Assembly (NCBI RefSeq): GCF_011605345.1 | Contig: NZ_JAAOXM010000012.1 | Location: 124,001-188,000, forward strand | Direction: 5' to 3' | DNA length: 64,000 nt | DNA from: Burkholderia sp. D-99 | GTDB lineage: Bacteria > Pseudomonadota > Gammaproteobacteria > Burkholderiales > Burkholderiaceae | Shown here: piece by piece, positions 35,553-50,568 of the stretch | Numbering within the stretch: position 1 is the stretch's first letter | Layout of the letters: every line of letters starts with the position of its first letter | Program-made: the position numbers and the translations under genes | The notes under the pieces: generated by a model | What the model saw: the letters and a program-made list of their open reading frames with translations, nothing else | What the model was told of the DNA's origin: nothing | The model's database searches: none

Positions 35553-37814
35553 TCAGATGTCCAGCGGATCGACCTCGACGCTCCACCGCAGCACGCCCTT
35601 CAGCGCGCGCAGCTCCGGCTGCCATGCGCGCAGCGCATGCTGCAGCGCCGCCCGCGACGCGCTTTCGAGCAGCAACTGCGCGCGATGGACGTTCGCGACC
35701 TTGACGATCGTCATCGGCACCGCGTCGTACACGGTCACGCGATCGGCACCCGGCAGCCCCGGCAACGCGGCCGCGGCTTGCAGCAGGAACCCGAGCGCCG
35801 CGTCGAGCGTGCGCCCTTCGGCGCGCAGCAGCGCCTGATAGACGAACGGCGGCAGGTGCGCGTCCCGGCGCTCGCCAAGCGTCGAATTCGCGAAGCCGAC
35901 GTAATCCTGCCGCCCGAGCGCGTGATACAGCGCGTGACGCGGGTAGCGCGTCTGCACCATCACCTCGCCCGGCAGCCCGGCACGCCCCGCGCGGCCGCTC
36001 ACCTGCATCAGCTGCGCGAACAGCCGCTCGCTCGCGCGGAAGTCGTGCGAGAACAGCGCCGTGTCGGCATTGAGCACGCCGACGAGCGACACGCGCTGGA
36101 AGTCGTGCCCTTTCGCGATCATCTGCGTACCGACGAGAATATCGACCTCGCCCGCATGCACATCGGAGAAGAGCGCCTGCGCACTGCCCTTGCGGCGTGT
36201 GCTGTCCGCGTCGATCCGCAGCACGCGCGCGCCCGGCACGGCCTCGGCGAGCGCCTCCTCGATGCGTTGCGTGCCGCGCCCGAGCGGCGCGATATCGACA
36301 TTCCCGCACTCGGGGCACGACCGCGGAATGCGCGCTTCCCAGCCGCAGTGATGGCAGCGCAGCGCATGCTCGGGCTTGTGCAGCACGACGTACGCGCTGC
36401 AGCGCGGGCAACCGGCGACCCAGCCGCACGCATCGCACGCGAGCTGCGGCGCGTAGCCGCGCCGGTTCAGGAACACGAGGCTCTGCTCGCCCCGCTCGAG
36501 CCGTGCCTTCAGCGCCGCGACGAGCGGCCCCGACAGCCCGCCCATCGACGCGCGGCCGCGCCGCCGCTCCTCTTCGAGATCGATCAGCCGCACGGTCGGC
36601 AGCGTCGCGTCGGCCACCGCGCGGCGCGACAGTGTGAGCCGCGTGTAGCGGCCCTGCTCCGCCTGCCACCAGGTTTCGAGCGACGGCGTCGCCGAGCCGA
36701 GCACGACCGTGAGGCCGAGCTGCTTCGCGCGCCACACGGCGAGATCGCGCGCCGAATAGCGCAGCCCTTCTTGCTGCTTGTACGCGGGCTCGTGCTCCTC
36801 GTCGACGACGATCAGCGCAAGCGTCGGCATCGATGCGAGCACCGCGAGGCGCGTGCCGAGCACGATCCGCGCACGGCCCGTATGCGCGGCGAGCCAGTTG
36901 CGCGCACGTTCGCCCTCGGCGAGCCCGCTGTGCAGCGTGACGATCGCGTCGTCGGCGAGCGCACCCGCGAAGCGCGCGCGAAACGCGGCCTCGAACTGCG
37001 GCGTCAGGTTGATTTCGGGGACGAGCACGAGCGCCTGCGCGTCCGGCCGGGCGTCGAGCAGCGATGCGAGCGCATGCAGGTAGACCTCGGTCTTGCCGCT
37101 GCCCGTCACGCCGTGCAGCAGGAACGGCGCAAAGCCCTGCGCGGCGCGGATCGCGTCGAGCGCCTCGGCCTGCTGGTCCGTGAGCGCCGGGGGCACAGTT
37201 CGTCCACCGGCTGCCAACAGGTTATCCACAGCTTTGGGCACAGGCGCATCGGCCCAGCCGATCTCCTCGACGTCGACCCAGCCGCGCACCGCCCAGTCGT
37301 CGAGCGTCGCGGCCGCCTTCGGGTGCAGCGCGCGCGCATCGGGCAGCGCCAGCGAGCCGGTGTCGACCAGCGCCTGCGCGAGCCGCCGCAGCGCGGCCCC
37401 GCGAGCGGGCAAGGCATCGGGCAGCGCCGCGCGGCCGGCCTCCGTCGGCCGGTAGCGCACCTCGGGCGCGAGCAGCCGCCCCCAGCGCCCCGCATCGCGC
37501 AGCGCCTGCGGCAGCGCCGGCAGCGCGACCTCGCCACGCCCGCGCTGGTAGTAGTCGGCGGCGAACGACACGAGCGCGAGCCAATCCGGCGACAACGGCG
37601 GCAGGTCGGTGCAGATCGCGTCGATCGCGCGCAGCCGGGACGGCGGCACATCGGTGTGAGTCGTCACTTCGCAGACGAGCCCGACGGCCTGCCGCTTGCC
37701 GAACGGCACCTGCACGAGCGTGCCGGGCACGGGTGTCGGCTGCGCGTCGCAGCGGTAGTCGAACAGGGTGGCGAGCGGATGGTCGAGCGCGACGCGCAGG
37801 TAGGTGCCGCTCAT
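35553..37814 (-). CDS. priA: Primosomal replication protein N' (PriA helicase)
   Basis: 753 residues, the 3'-5' DNA helicase that reloads the replisome at stalled forks. N-terminal fork-binding domain (MSGTYLRVALDHPLATLFDY, GTLVQVPFGKRQAVGLV), winged-helix region, Walker A GVTGSGKTEVYL, DEEH box in ALIVVDEEHEPAYKQQEGLR, and eight cysteines in four CxxC pairs for two zincs (CDACGWVAGCPRC ... CHHCGWE ... CPECG), then GTQMIAKGHDF. Upstream of it is hemE on the same strand. Length is normal. A perfect DnaA box lies inside the gene (37222-37230) and another upstream (37956-37964). Confidence 0.97.
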   Translation of the reverse strand: MSGTYLRVALDHPLATLFDYRCDAQPTPVPGTLVQVPFGKRQAVGLVCEVTTHTDVPPSRLRAIDAICTDLPPLSPDWLALVSFAADYYQRGRGEVALPALPQALRDAGRWGRLLAPEVRYRPTEAGRAALPDALPARGAALRRLAQALVDTGSLALPDARALHPKAAATLDDWAVRGWVDVEEIGWADAPVPKAVDNLLAAGGRTVPPALTDQQAEALDAIRAAQGFAPFLLHGVTGSGKTEVYLHALASLLDARPDAQALVLVPEINLTPQFEAAFRARFAGALADDAIVTLHSGLAEGERARNWLAAHTGRARIVLGTRLAVLASMPTLALIVVDEEHEPAYKQQEGLRYSARDLAVWRAKQLGLTVVLGSATPSLETWWQAEQGRYTRLTLSRRAVADATLPTVRLIDLEEERRRGRASMGGLSGPLVAALKARLERGEQSLVFLNRRGYAPQLACDACGWVAGCPRCSAYVVLHKPEHALRCHHCGWEARIPRSCPECGNVDIAPLGRGTQRIEEALAEAVPGARVLRIDADSTRRKGSAQALFSDVHAGEVDILVGTQMIAKGHDFQRVSLVGVLNADTALFSHDFRASERLFAQLMQVSGRAGRAGLPGEVMVQTRYPRHALYHALGRQDYVGFANSTLGERRDAHLPPFVYQALLRAEGRTLDAALGFLLQAAAALPGLPGADRVTVYDAVPMTIVKVANVHRAQLLLESASRAALQHALRAWQPELRALKGVLRWSVEVDPLDI
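37222..37230 (+). promoter_or_regulatory. Consensus DnaA box inside priA
   Basis: TTATCCACA, an exact match to the strong DnaA box, in the coding region of priA. One such word is expected by chance about every two windows of this size, so significance is limited. Confidence 0.4.
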
Positions 37815-38262
37815 CGCGGCGCTCCGCCGGGGGCATGCACTGCATGGACAGCCGGCATCCGCGTCCGCATCGGGGCGACGGACTTAAAGAAAAACTTCAG
37901 ATTCGGCGCTAAGTTTTGGATTCGCATTAGGAATCGCCGTATACCCTGCCCAGCCTGTGGATAACTTTGTTGAGAACTCGCCGCTCACGGGCCGCAACGC
38001 ACGCGGGGCCGCGCTTTCCGCTGATTTTGACCGCTTGTCGCGGCGCCCCGCGGAGCCTTATTCCATAAGGCTGCTATTCAAATTACCGAACCATAGCGAG
38101 ACAATTTGACCGATACAGGGCTCTACCGCGCTGCAACGTGGAAAATGTGTATAAGTCAAGTCTTGACAAGCACTGAATCGGCAACCGGTGCGGGGTTGCG
38201 CCCTGTTTAGTTTCAATAACGAAACACTGTCACCCCGCGGTGCAGCATGACAGCGCTTGCGT
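37815..38262. other. Intergenic between priA and hemE
   Basis: About 450 bases, relatively AT-rich for this genome. It holds the exact DnaA box at 37956-37964, a 13-bp palindrome GTCAAG-T-CTTGAC at 38155-38167, and a short hairpin GTTTC-AATAAC-GAAAC near 38210. No protein or RNA gene recognised. Probably the priA promoter and hemE 3' end. Confidence 0.5.
37956..37964 (-). promoter_or_regulatory. Consensus DnaA box upstream of priA
   Basis: TGTGGATAA on the plus strand (TTATCCACA on the minus), about 140 bases upstream of the priA start. It could couple priA expression to DnaA, or be a chance match. Confidence 0.4.
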
Positions 38263-39357
<1,095 letters not shown>

Positions 39358-39506
39358 GGTAGGAGCGACGATGCGAAGGCAAAGCGGCATTTTACCGGAC
39401 AGCCGCCGCCAGGCTGCACATCCCGACGCGATGGCGGCCATATGACGCGCGCGATGGCTCCGTTATGATCGGACGCTCATATCGAACGAAACGACGGAGG
39501 AGACCG

Positions 39507-40307
39507 ATGAAACCATTCGCCACGCTCGCCGCGGCCGCGTTGCTGTGCTGCGCCGCCGCGCACGCGCAGACCGCCGCGGGCGCAGCCTCGGCCACACCGG
39601 GCGCCGGCTCGCGGCTCGACGACGTGCTCGCGCGCGGCACGCTGCGCGTCTGCACGACGGGCGACTACAAGCCGTATTCGTATTACCGCGCGGACGGCCG
39701 CTTCGAGGGCATCGACATCGACATGGCCGAATCGCTCGCGAAATCGCTCGGCGTGAAGACCGACTACGTGAAGACGAGCTGGCCGAACCTGACCGGCGAC
39801 TTCGTCGCGAAATGCGACGTCGCGGTGGGCGGCGTCTCGACGACGCTCGAGCGCCAGAAGCGCGTGTTCTTCACGCAGCCGTACGTCGTGGACGGCAAGA
39901 CGCCGATCGTGCGCTGCGCGGACGCCGACAAATACCAGACCGTCGCGCAGATCGACCGGCCGGAAACGCGCGTGATCGTGAACCCGGGCGGCACCAACGA
40001 GCGATTCGCGAAGCAGTATTTCACGCACGCGAACCTGACCGTCTATCCGGACAACGTAACGATCTTCAAGCAGATCCTCGCGGGCAAGGCGGACGTGATG
40101 GTGACGGATGCGTCCGAGACGCTGCTGCAGCAAAAGCTGAATCCGGGCCTGTGCTCGGTGCATCCGGACAAGCCGTTCCAGTTCGGCGAGAAGGCATACA
40201 TGGTGCCGCGCGGCGACGTTGCGTTCCAGCAGTACGTCGATCAGTGGCTGCATCTCGCGCTGTCGACCGGCGAATACCAGGCGATTTCCGACAAATGGCT
40301 GAAGTAA
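39507..40307 (+). CDS. pheC: Cyclohexadienyl dehydratase (periplasmic)
   Basis: 266 residues with a signal peptide (MKPFATLAAAALLCCAAAHA). The mature protein has a type II periplasmic-binding fold, and it reads as PheC rather than a transporter protein: LRVCTTGDYKPYSYYRADG, TSWPNLTGDFVAKCDVAVGG, QPYVVDGKTPIVRC, VIVNPGGTNERFAKQYF, DNVTIFKQILAGKADVMVTD (20 residues) and LCSVHPDKPFQFGEKAYMVP match the order in Pseudomonas cyclohexadienyl dehydratase. It converts prephenate to phenylpyruvate and arogenate to phenylalanine in the periplasm. The start at 39507 has GGAGGAGA. No transport genes adjoin, which supports an enzyme. Confidence 0.88.
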   Translation: MKPFATLAAAALLCCAAAHAQTAAGAASATPGAGSRLDDVLARGTLRVCTTGDYKPYSYYRADGRFEGIDIDMAESLAKSLGVKTDYVKTSWPNLTGDFVAKCDVAVGGVSTTLERQKRVFFTQPYVVDGKTPIVRCADADKYQTVAQIDRPETRVIVNPGGTNERFAKQYFTHANLTVYPDNVTIFKQILAGKADVMVTDASETLLQQKLNPGLCSVHPDKPFQFGEKAYMVPRGDVAFQQYVDQWLHLALSTGEYQAISDKWLK

Positions 40308-40731
40308 GCGGGTTCGCACGCGGCTGCCCGCAGCGACTTTAGCGGGCACCGACCCCGCGGCCAGCGCCCGCGAAAGTGGCTGTGCGGCGGCGGCCGAATC
40401 GCCGCCGTTACACTTCGACGCAGCGTGTCGGCGCCGGCAAAATCGGCCCGAAGCCGGTGAACTGGCCGAACGGCCGACTTCCATGCATGCCAATCACGTT
40501 TCAAAATCTTTCTGACGAATGAATCGTCATGCGCGGTATCGGCCGAACCGCGCATTTTCTCGCGTGAAAATCGGCAATTCGTCGCGCCTGATACGCACGA
40601 AAAACGCATCGTGCGCATGCGCTGAAAACGCTGCGGAAAATATGGGTAAAAATGACCTTTTCCCGGCCCTCAAAAACAGCAAAAAATCCCGGAAAGCCTT
40701 ATCTGGCGGGCGTTACAACCTGAAACACTTT
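40308..40731. other. Intergenic between pheC and the structured RNA
   Basis: 424 bases. A hairpin TGCCCGC / GCGGGCA at 40325-40348, just after pheC, is a weak terminator. From about 40500 the sequence becomes strikingly A-rich (many AAAA runs), unlike its surroundings, which suits an UP-element-driven strong promoter for the RNA downstream; I could not assign clear -35 and -10 boxes. Confidence 0.5.
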
Positions 40732-40934
40732 GTTACCGCGAGGGGTCATTAATTCGCCCACAATGGCCTCAACGGTTTCAACACGGATGCGGTCTCGTGT
40801 GCCAAGTGTGAGCGGACGCGAAGCGCTGCGAGCCAGTCGGTCACGTACCGAAGCCCTTCCGAGGGGCATCCCTGTTGGAGTCGTTTCCGGCCCCCCGCCG
40901 GACTCGGTTTCATCTTTGGTCTCCTCGCGCTAAC
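40732..40934 (+). ncRNA. ssrS: Structured RNA, probably 6S RNA
   Basis: About 200 bases without a credible protein. The ends pair: GTTA-C-CGCGAGGGG (40732-40745) with CTCCTCGCG-C-TAAC (40921-40934), a 13-bp closing stem with one mismatch. Inside, GGATGC (40785-40790) pairs with GCATCC (40866-40871) and CTCG with CGAG just within it, forming the long apical arm. A small hairpin CCGGC-CCCCC-GCCGG (about 40888-40902) lies in the 3' strand of the resulting large central bubble. Closing stem, bubble with 3'-side hairpin, long apical arm and length are those of 6S RNA, which binds the sigma-70 RNA polymerase. A strong terminator follows at once. Identification is by fold and size, not by alignment. 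Confidence 0.65.
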
Positions 40935-40953
40935 CCCGTAGCGTGTGGTTTTT

Positions 40954-40979
40954 AGCGGGCTAATAAGCCCGCTTTTTTT
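40954..40979 (+). terminator. Rho-independent terminator of the 6S-like RNA
   Basis: AGCGGGCT (40954-40961), loop AATA, AGCCCGCT (40966-40973), then seven T. It lies 20 bases after the closing stem of the RNA and 60 bases from the end of the convergent ligase gene. Confidence 0.92.
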
Positions 40980-41039
40980 CGTCCATCGAAAGCGTAACGG
41001 CCCGCAGGCCGCCACGTTTTTTCCCGCCTTCCTGCCGCG

Positions 41040-42767
41040 CTACGCGGTCTTCTGCACGTCGAGCTTCAGCTCCTCGATCATCCGGTCGCGCATCACGAAC
41101 TTCTGCACCTTGCCCGTCACCGTCATCGGCAGCTCGTCGACGAAGCGGATATAGCGCGGGATCTTGTAGTGCGCGATCTGCCCGCTGCAGAACGCACGCA
41201 CGTCGTCCTCGGTCATCTGCTCGTCCGCGCGCAGCACGATCCACGCGCACAGCTCCTCGCCGTACTTCACATCGGGCACGCCGAATACCTGCGCACTCTG
41301 GATCTTCGGATGCCGAAACAGGAATTCCTCGATCTCGCGCGGATAGACGTTCTCGCCGCCGCGAATCACCATGTCCTTCAGCCGGCCGACGATGTTGCAG
41401 TAACCGTCCGCGTCGAGCGTCGCGAGGTCGCCCGTATGCATCCAGCCGTCCACCAGCACCTCGCGCGTCTTCGCGTCGTCGTCCCAGTAGCCGAGCATCA
41501 CCGAATAACCCTTCGTGCACAGCTCGCCCGTCGCGCCGACCGGCACAATATCGCCGCCCGGATCGACGACCTTCACTTCCAGGTGTGGCTGGATGCGGCC
41601 GACCGTCGTCGTGCGCTTCTCGAGCGGATCGTCGGTCGAGCTCTGGAACGACACCGGGCTCGTCTCCGTCATCCCGTACGCGATCGTGATCTCCGACAGG
41701 TGCATCTGCGACACGACGCGCTTCATCGTCTCGATCGGGCACGGTGAGCCAGCCATGATCCCGGTGCGCAGCGTCGACAGGTCAAATTGCGCGAACGCCG
41801 GATGATCGAGCTCCGCGATGAACATCGTCGGCACGCCGTGCAGCGCGGTGCAGCGCTCGTCCGCCACCGCCGCGAGCGTCGCGACCGGGTCGAACGCTTC
41901 GCCCGGGAACACCATCGCCGCGCCCTTCGACACGCACGCGAGCACCGCGAGCACCATCCCGAAGCAGTGATACAGCGGCACCGGGATGCACAGCGTGTCC
42001 TGCTCGGTGAAGCGCATCGCGGTCGCGATCGAGCGCCCGTTGTTGACGACGTTGCGATGCGTGAGCGTCGCGCCCTTCGGGCTGCCCGTCGTGCCGCTCG
42101 TGAACTGGATGTTGATGGGCTCATGGGCCGCGAGTGTCGCGCCGATCGCATCGAGCAACGCGGGATCGACGGCCTGGCGGCCGCGCGCCATCACGTCCGC
42201 GAAGCGGAACATACCGGCCGGCGCGACGTCGCCCATCGACACGACCGTGCGCAGGCTCGGCACGCGCGCCGCATGCAGGTCGCCCGGCGTCGCGGTCGCG
42301 AGCTCCGGTGCGATGGTCTGCAGCATCTCGACGTAGGCGGACGTCTTGAAGCGCTCGGCGGCGATCACGGCCTTGCAGCCGACCTTGTTCAGCGCGTATT
42401 CGAGCTCCGACAGCCGGTAGGCCGGATTGATGTTGACGAGCACCGCTCCGATCCGCGCGGTCGCGAACTGCGTGAGCAGCCATTCGCTGCGGTTCGGCGA
42501 CCAGATGCCGACGCGATCGCCCTTCACGATGCCGAGCGAGGCCAGCCCGGACGCCAGCACATCGACCTCGTTCGCGAACTCGCGCCAGGTCCAGCGCACC
42601 TGCTGCTCGCGGAACACGACGGCCGGACGATCGGGAAAGCGGCCGGCCGTGTCGAGCAGGAACCGGCCGATCGTCGCTTCGGAGAGCGGCACGTCGGTCG
42701 TGCCGCGCACGTACGACAAGCCGTTTTCGGGCGCGATCAGCGCGCCCACGCCAAGGTCTGCTGTCAT
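41040..42767 (-). CDS. Acyl-CoA synthetase (AMP-binding, medium/long-chain type)
   Basis: 575 residues of the ANL superfamily, independent of the ligase at 28.4 kb. Motifs: [20 protein letters not shown] (P-loop), [60 protein letters not shown], then [39 protein letters not shown], and the catalytic Lys in [17 protein letters not shown]-terminal block [20 protein letters not shown]. The start at 42767 has GGAGA. The overall pattern is of FadD-like enzymes acting on medium- or long-chain acids. Stands alone, convergent with the 6S-like RNA. Confidence 0.88.
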   Translation of the reverse strand: MTADLGVGALIAPENGLSYVRGTTDVPLSEATIGRFLLDTAGRFPDRPAVVFREQQVRWTWREFANEVDVLASGLASLGIVKGDRVGIWSPNRSEWLLTQFATARIGAVLVNINPAYRLSELEYALNKVGCKAVIAAERFKTSAYVEMLQTIAPELATATPGDLHAARVPSLRTVVSMGDVAPAGMFRFADVMARGRQAVDPALLDAIGATLAAHEPINIQFTSGTTGSPKGATLTHRNVVNNGRSIATAMRFTEQDTLCIPVPLYHCFGMVLAVLACVSKGAAMVFPGEAFDPVATLAAVADERCTALHGVPTMFIAELDHPAFAQFDLSTLRTGIMAGSPCPIETMKRVVSQMHLSEITIAYGMTETSPVSFQSSTDDPLEKRTTTVGRIQPHLEVKVVDPGGDIVPVGATGELCTKGYSVMLGYWDDDAKTREVLVDGWMHTGDLATLDADGYCNIVGRLKDMVIRGGENVYPREIEEFLFRHPKIQSAQVFGVPDVKYGEELCAWIVLRADEQMTEDDVRAFCSGQIAHYKIPRYIRFVDELPMTVTGKVQKFVMRDRMIEELKLDVQKTA

Positions 42768-42973
42768 GAATGTCTCCGTCCGTTTTTGTCTGATCGGCCC
42801 GGCACGCGGCTCACGCGCGCCTGCTCCGCCGCCATCGCGGCGGACTGCCTCTCCGCGGATGATGCCGCGCTCCGCTGACGACACTCTGACATCGAATCGC
42901 GGCAGGCGGGTGAAATAGCACGACCGGACGGAATGATCCGACCCGCAAAAAAAGCAGACGAAAACGACAGGCG

Positions 42974-42998
42974 AAAAAAAAGCAGCCCGGAGGCTGCT
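42974..42998 (-). terminator. Rho-independent terminator of the ATP synthase operon
   Basis: Minus strand: AGCAGCC (42998-42992), loop TCCG, GGCTGCT (42987-42981), followed by a run of T. It starts 27 bases after the atpC stop. Confidence 0.9.
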
Positions 42999-43024
42999 TT
43001 CTTTCGCGGGATACGCGGCGCGGC

Positions 43025-43450
43025 TCAGTGCCGGCTGCGGATCTTCGCCAGACGCTGGATCGCTTCGAGCTGCGCCATCGCGGTCGCGAGCTCGGATTGC
43101 GCCTTCGCGAGGTCGAGATCCGACTTCGCGTTCTGCAGCGTTTCCTCGGCACGCTTGCGCGCTTCCTCGGCTTTCGCCGCGTCGAGGTCCTTGCCGCGGA
43201 TCGCGGTATCGGCGAGCACCGTCACGGCGCCCGGCTGCACTTCGAGAATGCCGCCCGCGACGAACACGAATTCGTCGTTGCCGCCCTCGACTTCGATGCG
43301 CACCGCACCCGGACGAATCCGCGTGATCAGCGGCGTGTGGCCCGGCAAAATACCCAGCTCACCCGTTTCGCCCGGCAGCGCGACGAATTTCGCCTCGCCC
43401 GAGAAGATCTGCTCTTCCGCGCTGACGACGTCTACTTTGATGGTTGCCAT
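43025..43450 (-). CDS. atpC: ATP synthase F1 subunit epsilon
   Basis: 141 residues, the inhibitory/rotor subunit. Ten-stranded N-terminal barrel ([40 protein letters not shown]) and a C-terminal helical hairpin ([20 protein letters not shown]). The start at 43450 (MATIKVDV) follows CAGGAGT; a longer frame upstream has no family support. Last gene of atpIBEFHAGDC, followed by the operon terminator. Confidence 0.96.
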   Translation of the reverse strand: MATIKVDVVSAEEQIFSGEAKFVALPGETGELGILPGHTPLITRIRPGAVRIEVEGGNDEFVFVAGGILEVQPGAVTVLADTAIRGKDLDAAKAEEARKRAEETLQNAKSDLDLAKAQSELATAMAQLEAIQRLAKIRSRH

Positions 43451-43603
43451 ATCGACTCCTGTCAACGAGTGCGAACGCCTCGAGGCGCCCGCCCTCGTCC
43501 CATGCACGGCGGATTGAGCGTGTTGCGGTCGGCGCGACCGGCCAGGGTTATCAGTCCGACTGTTAATCCCGACTGGCACGCGCCGTGCGACTCACTCGAA
43601 TCC

Positions 43604-45064
<1,461 letters not shown>

Positions 45065-45940
45065 TTAAACAGCGGCTGCGCCGCCGACGATCTCCGACAG
45101 TTCTTTCGTAATCGCGGCCTGACGGCTCTTGTTGTACACGAGCTGCAGTTCGCTGATCACCGTCTTCGCGTTGTCGGACGCGGCCTTCATCGCGACCATG
45201 CGCGCCGATTGCTCGGACGCCATGTTTTCCGCGACGGCCTGGTACACCAGCGCCTCGACGTAACGCACGAGCAGTTCGTCGACGACTGCCTGCGCGTCCG
45301 GCTCGTAGATGTAATCCCACGACGTGGCCGGCGTACCGTCATCGGCTTCGAAGTGTTCCGACGACAGCGGCAGCAGCTGCTCGATCACGGCTTCCTGCTT
45401 CATCGTGTTGACGAAGCGCGTGTAAGCGATATAAACCGCCGACAGCTTGCCTTCCGAGTACAGATCGAGCTGCGTCTTCACGGCGCCGATCAGCTTGTCC
45501 AGATGCGGGGTGTCGCCGAGGTGCACGACCTGCGACATCACCTTCGCGCCGAAGCGGTTCAGGAAACCGAGGCCCTTGCTGCCGATCGCCGTGGCTTCGA
45601 CCTTCTGGCCCTTCTCTTCCAGTTCCTTGAACTTCTGAACCGTCGCACGCAGCACGTTGGTGTTCAAACCGCCGCACAGACCCTTGTCCGTCGTGACGAG
45701 GATGATGCCGGCCGTGTTCGTGCCTTCGTTCGCCACCATGAACGGGTGGCGGTACTCCGGGTTCGCGCGGCTCATGTGCGCGGCGATGGCACGGACCTTG
45801 TCCGCATACGGACGAGCGGCGCGCATGCGTTCCTGCGCGCGACGCATCTTCGATGCGGCCACCATCTCCATCGCCTTCGTGATCTTGCGCGTGTTCTGCA
45901 CGCTCTTGATCTTGCCGCGAATTTCCTTCATTCCAGCCAT
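45065..45940 (-). CDS. atpG: ATP synthase F1 subunit gamma
   Basis: 291 residues, the rotor shaft. N-terminal coiled-coil helix [36 protein letters not shown], middle domain with [15 protein letters not shown], and C-terminal helix [38 protein letters not shown]. All features are intact. Lies between atpA and atpD. Confidence 0.98.
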   Translation of the reverse strand: MAGMKEIRGKIKSVQNTRKITKAMEMVAASKMRRAQERMRAARPYADKVRAIAAHMSRANPEYRHPFMVANEGTNTAGIILVTTDKGLCGGLNTNVLRATVQKFKELEEKGQKVEATAIGSKGLGFLNRFGAKVMSQVVHLGDTPHLDKLIGAVKTQLDLYSEGKLSAVYIAYTRFVNTMKQEAVIEQLLPLSSEHFEADDGTPATSWDYIYEPDAQAVVDELLVRYVEALVYQAVAENMASEQSARMVAMKAASDNAKTVISELQLVYNKSRQAAITKELSEIVGGAAAV

Positions 45941-46009
45941 AGCTTGCTCCTTGACCGAAGCGGCGCGGGCGCATCAGCACCCGCGCGGCCTCAGTGTGTC
46001 ACTCGCGGA

Positions 46010-47551
46010 TCAATAGGCACCGGACTTCTTGAAGGATTCGATCGCCGAGCGCAGTGCGCCTTCGTCGTCCTTCGAGAGATCCTTGGTGTCTTCGATGCGC
46101 TTGATGAGGTCAGCGTGGCTGGTCTTCAGGTTTTCGCGCAGGCCCTTCTCGAACGACAGCACTTGCTTGACGTCGAGGTCGTCGAGGTAGCCATTGTTCG
46201 CGGCGTACAGCGACACGGCCAGTTCCCACACCTGCAGCGGCTGGTACTGCGGCTGCTTCAGCAGTTCCGTCACGCGGCGGCCGCGCTCGAGTTGCTTGCG
46301 GGTCGCTTCGTCGAGGTCCGATGCGAACTGTGCGAATGCAGCCAGTTCACGGTACTGCGCGAGGTCGGTACGGATACCGCCCGACAGCTTCTTCACGACC
46401 TTCGTCTGAGCGGCGCCACCGACTCGCGACACCGACACGCCGGCGTTGATTGCCGGGCGGATGCCTGCGTTGAACAGGTCGGTTTCCAGGAAGATCTGGC
46501 CGTCGGTAATCGAGATCACGTTCGTCGGAACGAACGCGGTCACGTCGCCAGCCTGCGTTTCGATGACCGGCAGTGCCGTCAGCGAACCGCTCTTGCCCTT
46601 CACTTCGCCGTTCGTGAACTTCTCGACGTACTCTTCCGACACGCGAGCCGCACGCTCGAGCAGACGCGAGTGCAGATAGAACACGTCGCCCGGGTACGCT
46701 TCACGGCCCGGCGGGCGGCGCAGCAGCAGCGAGATCTGACGGTATGCCCAGGCTTGCTTGGTCAAGTCGTCATAGATGATCAGCGCGTCTTGGCCACGAT
46801 CGCGGAAGTATTCGCCCATCGTGCAGCCGGCGTACGGTGCGAGGTACTGCATCGCTGCCGAATCCGAAGCCGAAGCGGCGACGACGATCGTGTATTCCAT
46901 CGCGCCCGTTTCTTCGAGCTTGCGAACCACGTTCATGATCGACGAAGCCTTCTGGCCGATCGCGACGTAGATACAGATCAGGTCCTTGCCCTTCTGGTTG
47001 ATGATCGCGTCGAGCGCCACTGCGGTCTTGCCGCACTGACGGTCGCCGATGATCAGCTCACGCTGGCCACGGCCGATCGGCACCATCGCGTCGATCGACT
47101 TGATGCCCGTCTGCACCGGCTGCGACACCGACTTACGCCAGATCACGCCCGGGGCGATCTTTTCGATCGCGTCGGTCAGCTTGGCGTTGACCGGGCCCTT
47201 GCCGTCGATCGGGTTGCCGAGCGCATCGACCACGCGGCCGACGAGTTCCGGACCAACCGGGACTTCGAGAATGCGGCCCGTCGTCTTGACGATGTCGCCT
47301 TCCGAGATGTGTTCGTATTCGCCGAGAATCACCGCGCCGACCGAGTCGCGCTCGAGGTTCAGCGCGAGGCCGAACGTGTTGCCCGGAAACTCGAGCATTT
47401 CGCCCTGCATCACGTCCGACAGGCCGTGGATACGCACGATACCGTCGGTCACGGAGATCACGGTGCCCTGGTTGCGAACGTCTGCGCTCGCTTCAAGGCC
47501 CTGGATCCGGCTCTTGATCAGCTCGCTGATCTCAGAGGGATTGAGTTGCAT
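46010..47551 (-). CDS. atpA: ATP synthase F1 subunit alpha
   Basis: 513 residues, the non-catalytic nucleotide-binding subunit. [20 protein letters not shown] at the N-terminus, Walker [35 protein letters not shown], Walker [18 protein letters not shown], arginine finger in [12 protein letters not shown]. Complete and of normal length; start preceded by an AGGAGCG motif. Confidence 0.98.
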   Translation of the reverse strand: MQLNPSEISELIKSRIQGLEASADVRNQGTVISVTDGIVRIHGLSDVMQGEMLEFPGNTFGLALNLERDSVGAVILGEYEHISEGDIVKTTGRILEVPVGPELVGRVVDALGNPIDGKGPVNAKLTDAIEKIAPGVIWRKSVSQPVQTGIKSIDAMVPIGRGQRELIIGDRQCGKTAVALDAIINQKGKDLICIYVAIGQKASSIMNVVRKLEETGAMEYTIVVAASASDSAAMQYLAPYAGCTMGEYFRDRGQDALIIYDDLTKQAWAYRQISLLLRRPPGREAYPGDVFYLHSRLLERAARVSEEYVEKFTNGEVKGKSGSLTALPVIETQAGDVTAFVPTNVISITDGQIFLETDLFNAGIRPAINAGVSVSRVGGAAQTKVVKKLSGGIRTDLAQYRELAAFAQFASDLDEATRKQLERGRRVTELLKQPQYQPLQVWELAVSLYAANNGYLDDLDVKQVLSFEKGLRENLKTSHADLIKRIEDTKDLSKDDEGALRSAIESFKKSGAY

Positions 47552-47595
47552 TATTCGCTCCTGATAGTCAATTCTGTTGCGTGCCGGCGTGGCGC

Positions 47596-48135
47596 TCAGG
47601 CGGTCAAGGCAGCCTGCATCGATGCGAGGCGCGCGCGAACCGAGGTGTCGAGCACTTCGTCGCCGACCGTCACGCGCACGCCGCCGATCAGCGACGAATC
47701 GACTTCGACCGTCGGTTTCAGCTTGCGCTTGAACTTGCGTTCGAGGCCCGAGACGAGACTGTCGAGATCCGCGCCGTTCAGCGGGAACGCGCTTACGATC
47801 TCGGCGTCGGCGGCACCTTCACGTTCGTTCTTGAGCGCCTCGAACTGCACGGCGATTTCCGGCAGCAGCGCGATGCGATGATTGTCGACCAGCATCTGCA
47901 CGAAGTTCTTTGCTTCGGCGCCGGCCGCGAGCGGCGACTTCACCGCAGCAAGCAGCAACTCGGCTACTTGCGTGCGCGTCACCTTCGGGCTCGACGCGAC
48001 CGACAGTACTTCCGGCAGACGCGCAACCTGGGCCAGCTCTTGCACGAGCGTGGACCAGGCGGCGATGTCACCGCCCTCGGCCACGCGGAACAGCGCTTCT
48101 GCGTAAGGGCGGGCGATGGTTGCAAGTTCGGCCAT
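47596..48135 (-). CDS. atpH: ATP synthase F1 subunit delta
   Basis: 179 residues, the peripheral-stalk protein that joins F1 to the b dimer. N-terminal helical domain [40 protein letters not shown], and C-terminal [37 protein letters not shown]. Starts 2 bases after the atpF stop, so translation is probably coupled. Confidence 0.97.
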   Translation of the reverse strand: MAELATIARPYAEALFRVAEGGDIAAWSTLVQELAQVARLPEVLSVASSPKVTRTQVAELLLAAVKSPLAAGAEAKNFVQMLVDNHRIALLPEIAVQFEALKNEREGAADAEIVSAFPLNGADLDSLVSGLERKFKRKLKPTVEVDSSLIGGVRVTVGDEVLDTSVRARLASMQAALTA

Positions 48136-48137
48136 GA

Positions 48138-48608
48138 TCAGAGCTCGGCTTTCAGTTGATTCAGCAGTTGGGCGTGGGCCGTTTGATCGACTTCGCGCTT
48201 CAGGATCTGCTCGGCGCCCTTCACGGCCAGCGTAGCGACTTCGCCACGCAGCGCTTCGCGCGCCTTCACAATTTGCTGTTCTGCTTCCGCCTTCGCCTGG
48301 GCGACGATGCGGGCGGCTTCAGCCTGGGCGTTGGCCTTGATTTCCTCGGCGACCGCCTGGGCACGCTTTTCAGCGTCGGCGATGCGCTGCTGGCCGTCAT
48401 TGCGGGCCTGCGCGAGTTCCTGGTCCACGCGCTTGTGCGCTGCGTCGAGTTCCGCCTTGCCCTTTTCGGCGGCGGCGAGGCCGTCGGCGATCTTCTTCGA
48501 ACGTTCGTCGAGGGCGTTGATCAACGGCGGCCACACGAATTTCATCGTGAACCACGCGAGGACCAGGAACACGACCATTTGCGCAAACAGAGTTGCGTTG
48601 AGATTCAC
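48138..48608 (-). CDS. atpF: ATP synthase Fo subunit b
   Basis: 156 residues. One N-terminal membrane helix ([29 protein letters not shown]) followed by a long charged coiled coil ([20 protein letters not shown] and on). It dimerises as the stator arm. Gene order between atpE and atpH is the standard one. Confidence 0.97.
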   Translation of the reverse strand: MNLNATLFAQMVVFLVLAWFTMKFVWPPLINALDERSKKIADGLAAAEKGKAELDAAHKRVDQELAQARNDGQQRIADAEKRAQAVAEEIKANAQAEAARIVAQAKAEAEQQIVKAREALRGEVATLAVKGAEQILKREVDQTAHAQLLNQLKAEL

Positions 48609-48737
48609 GGTGTTTCCTTATCTGCTATTCCGGAAAAATGAAACGGTAAGGCGCTCATCGAGTTGCATTCGATCAGCGCCCCAAGTCTCCGTTCCGCCCT
48701 GCGCCGGCTTGCGCCGGACGCATATTTCCGAGGAACC

Positions 48738-50568
<1,831 letters not shown>

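Noticed and set aside
39507-40307. Amino-acid transporter binding protein for the gene at 39.5 kb
   Set aside because: Motif order matches cyclohexadienyl dehydratase, and there are no transporter genes around it.
40730-40933. 67-residue frame over the structured RNA
   Set aside because: It coincides with the base-paired RNA, has no ribosome-binding site and has no protein-like pattern.
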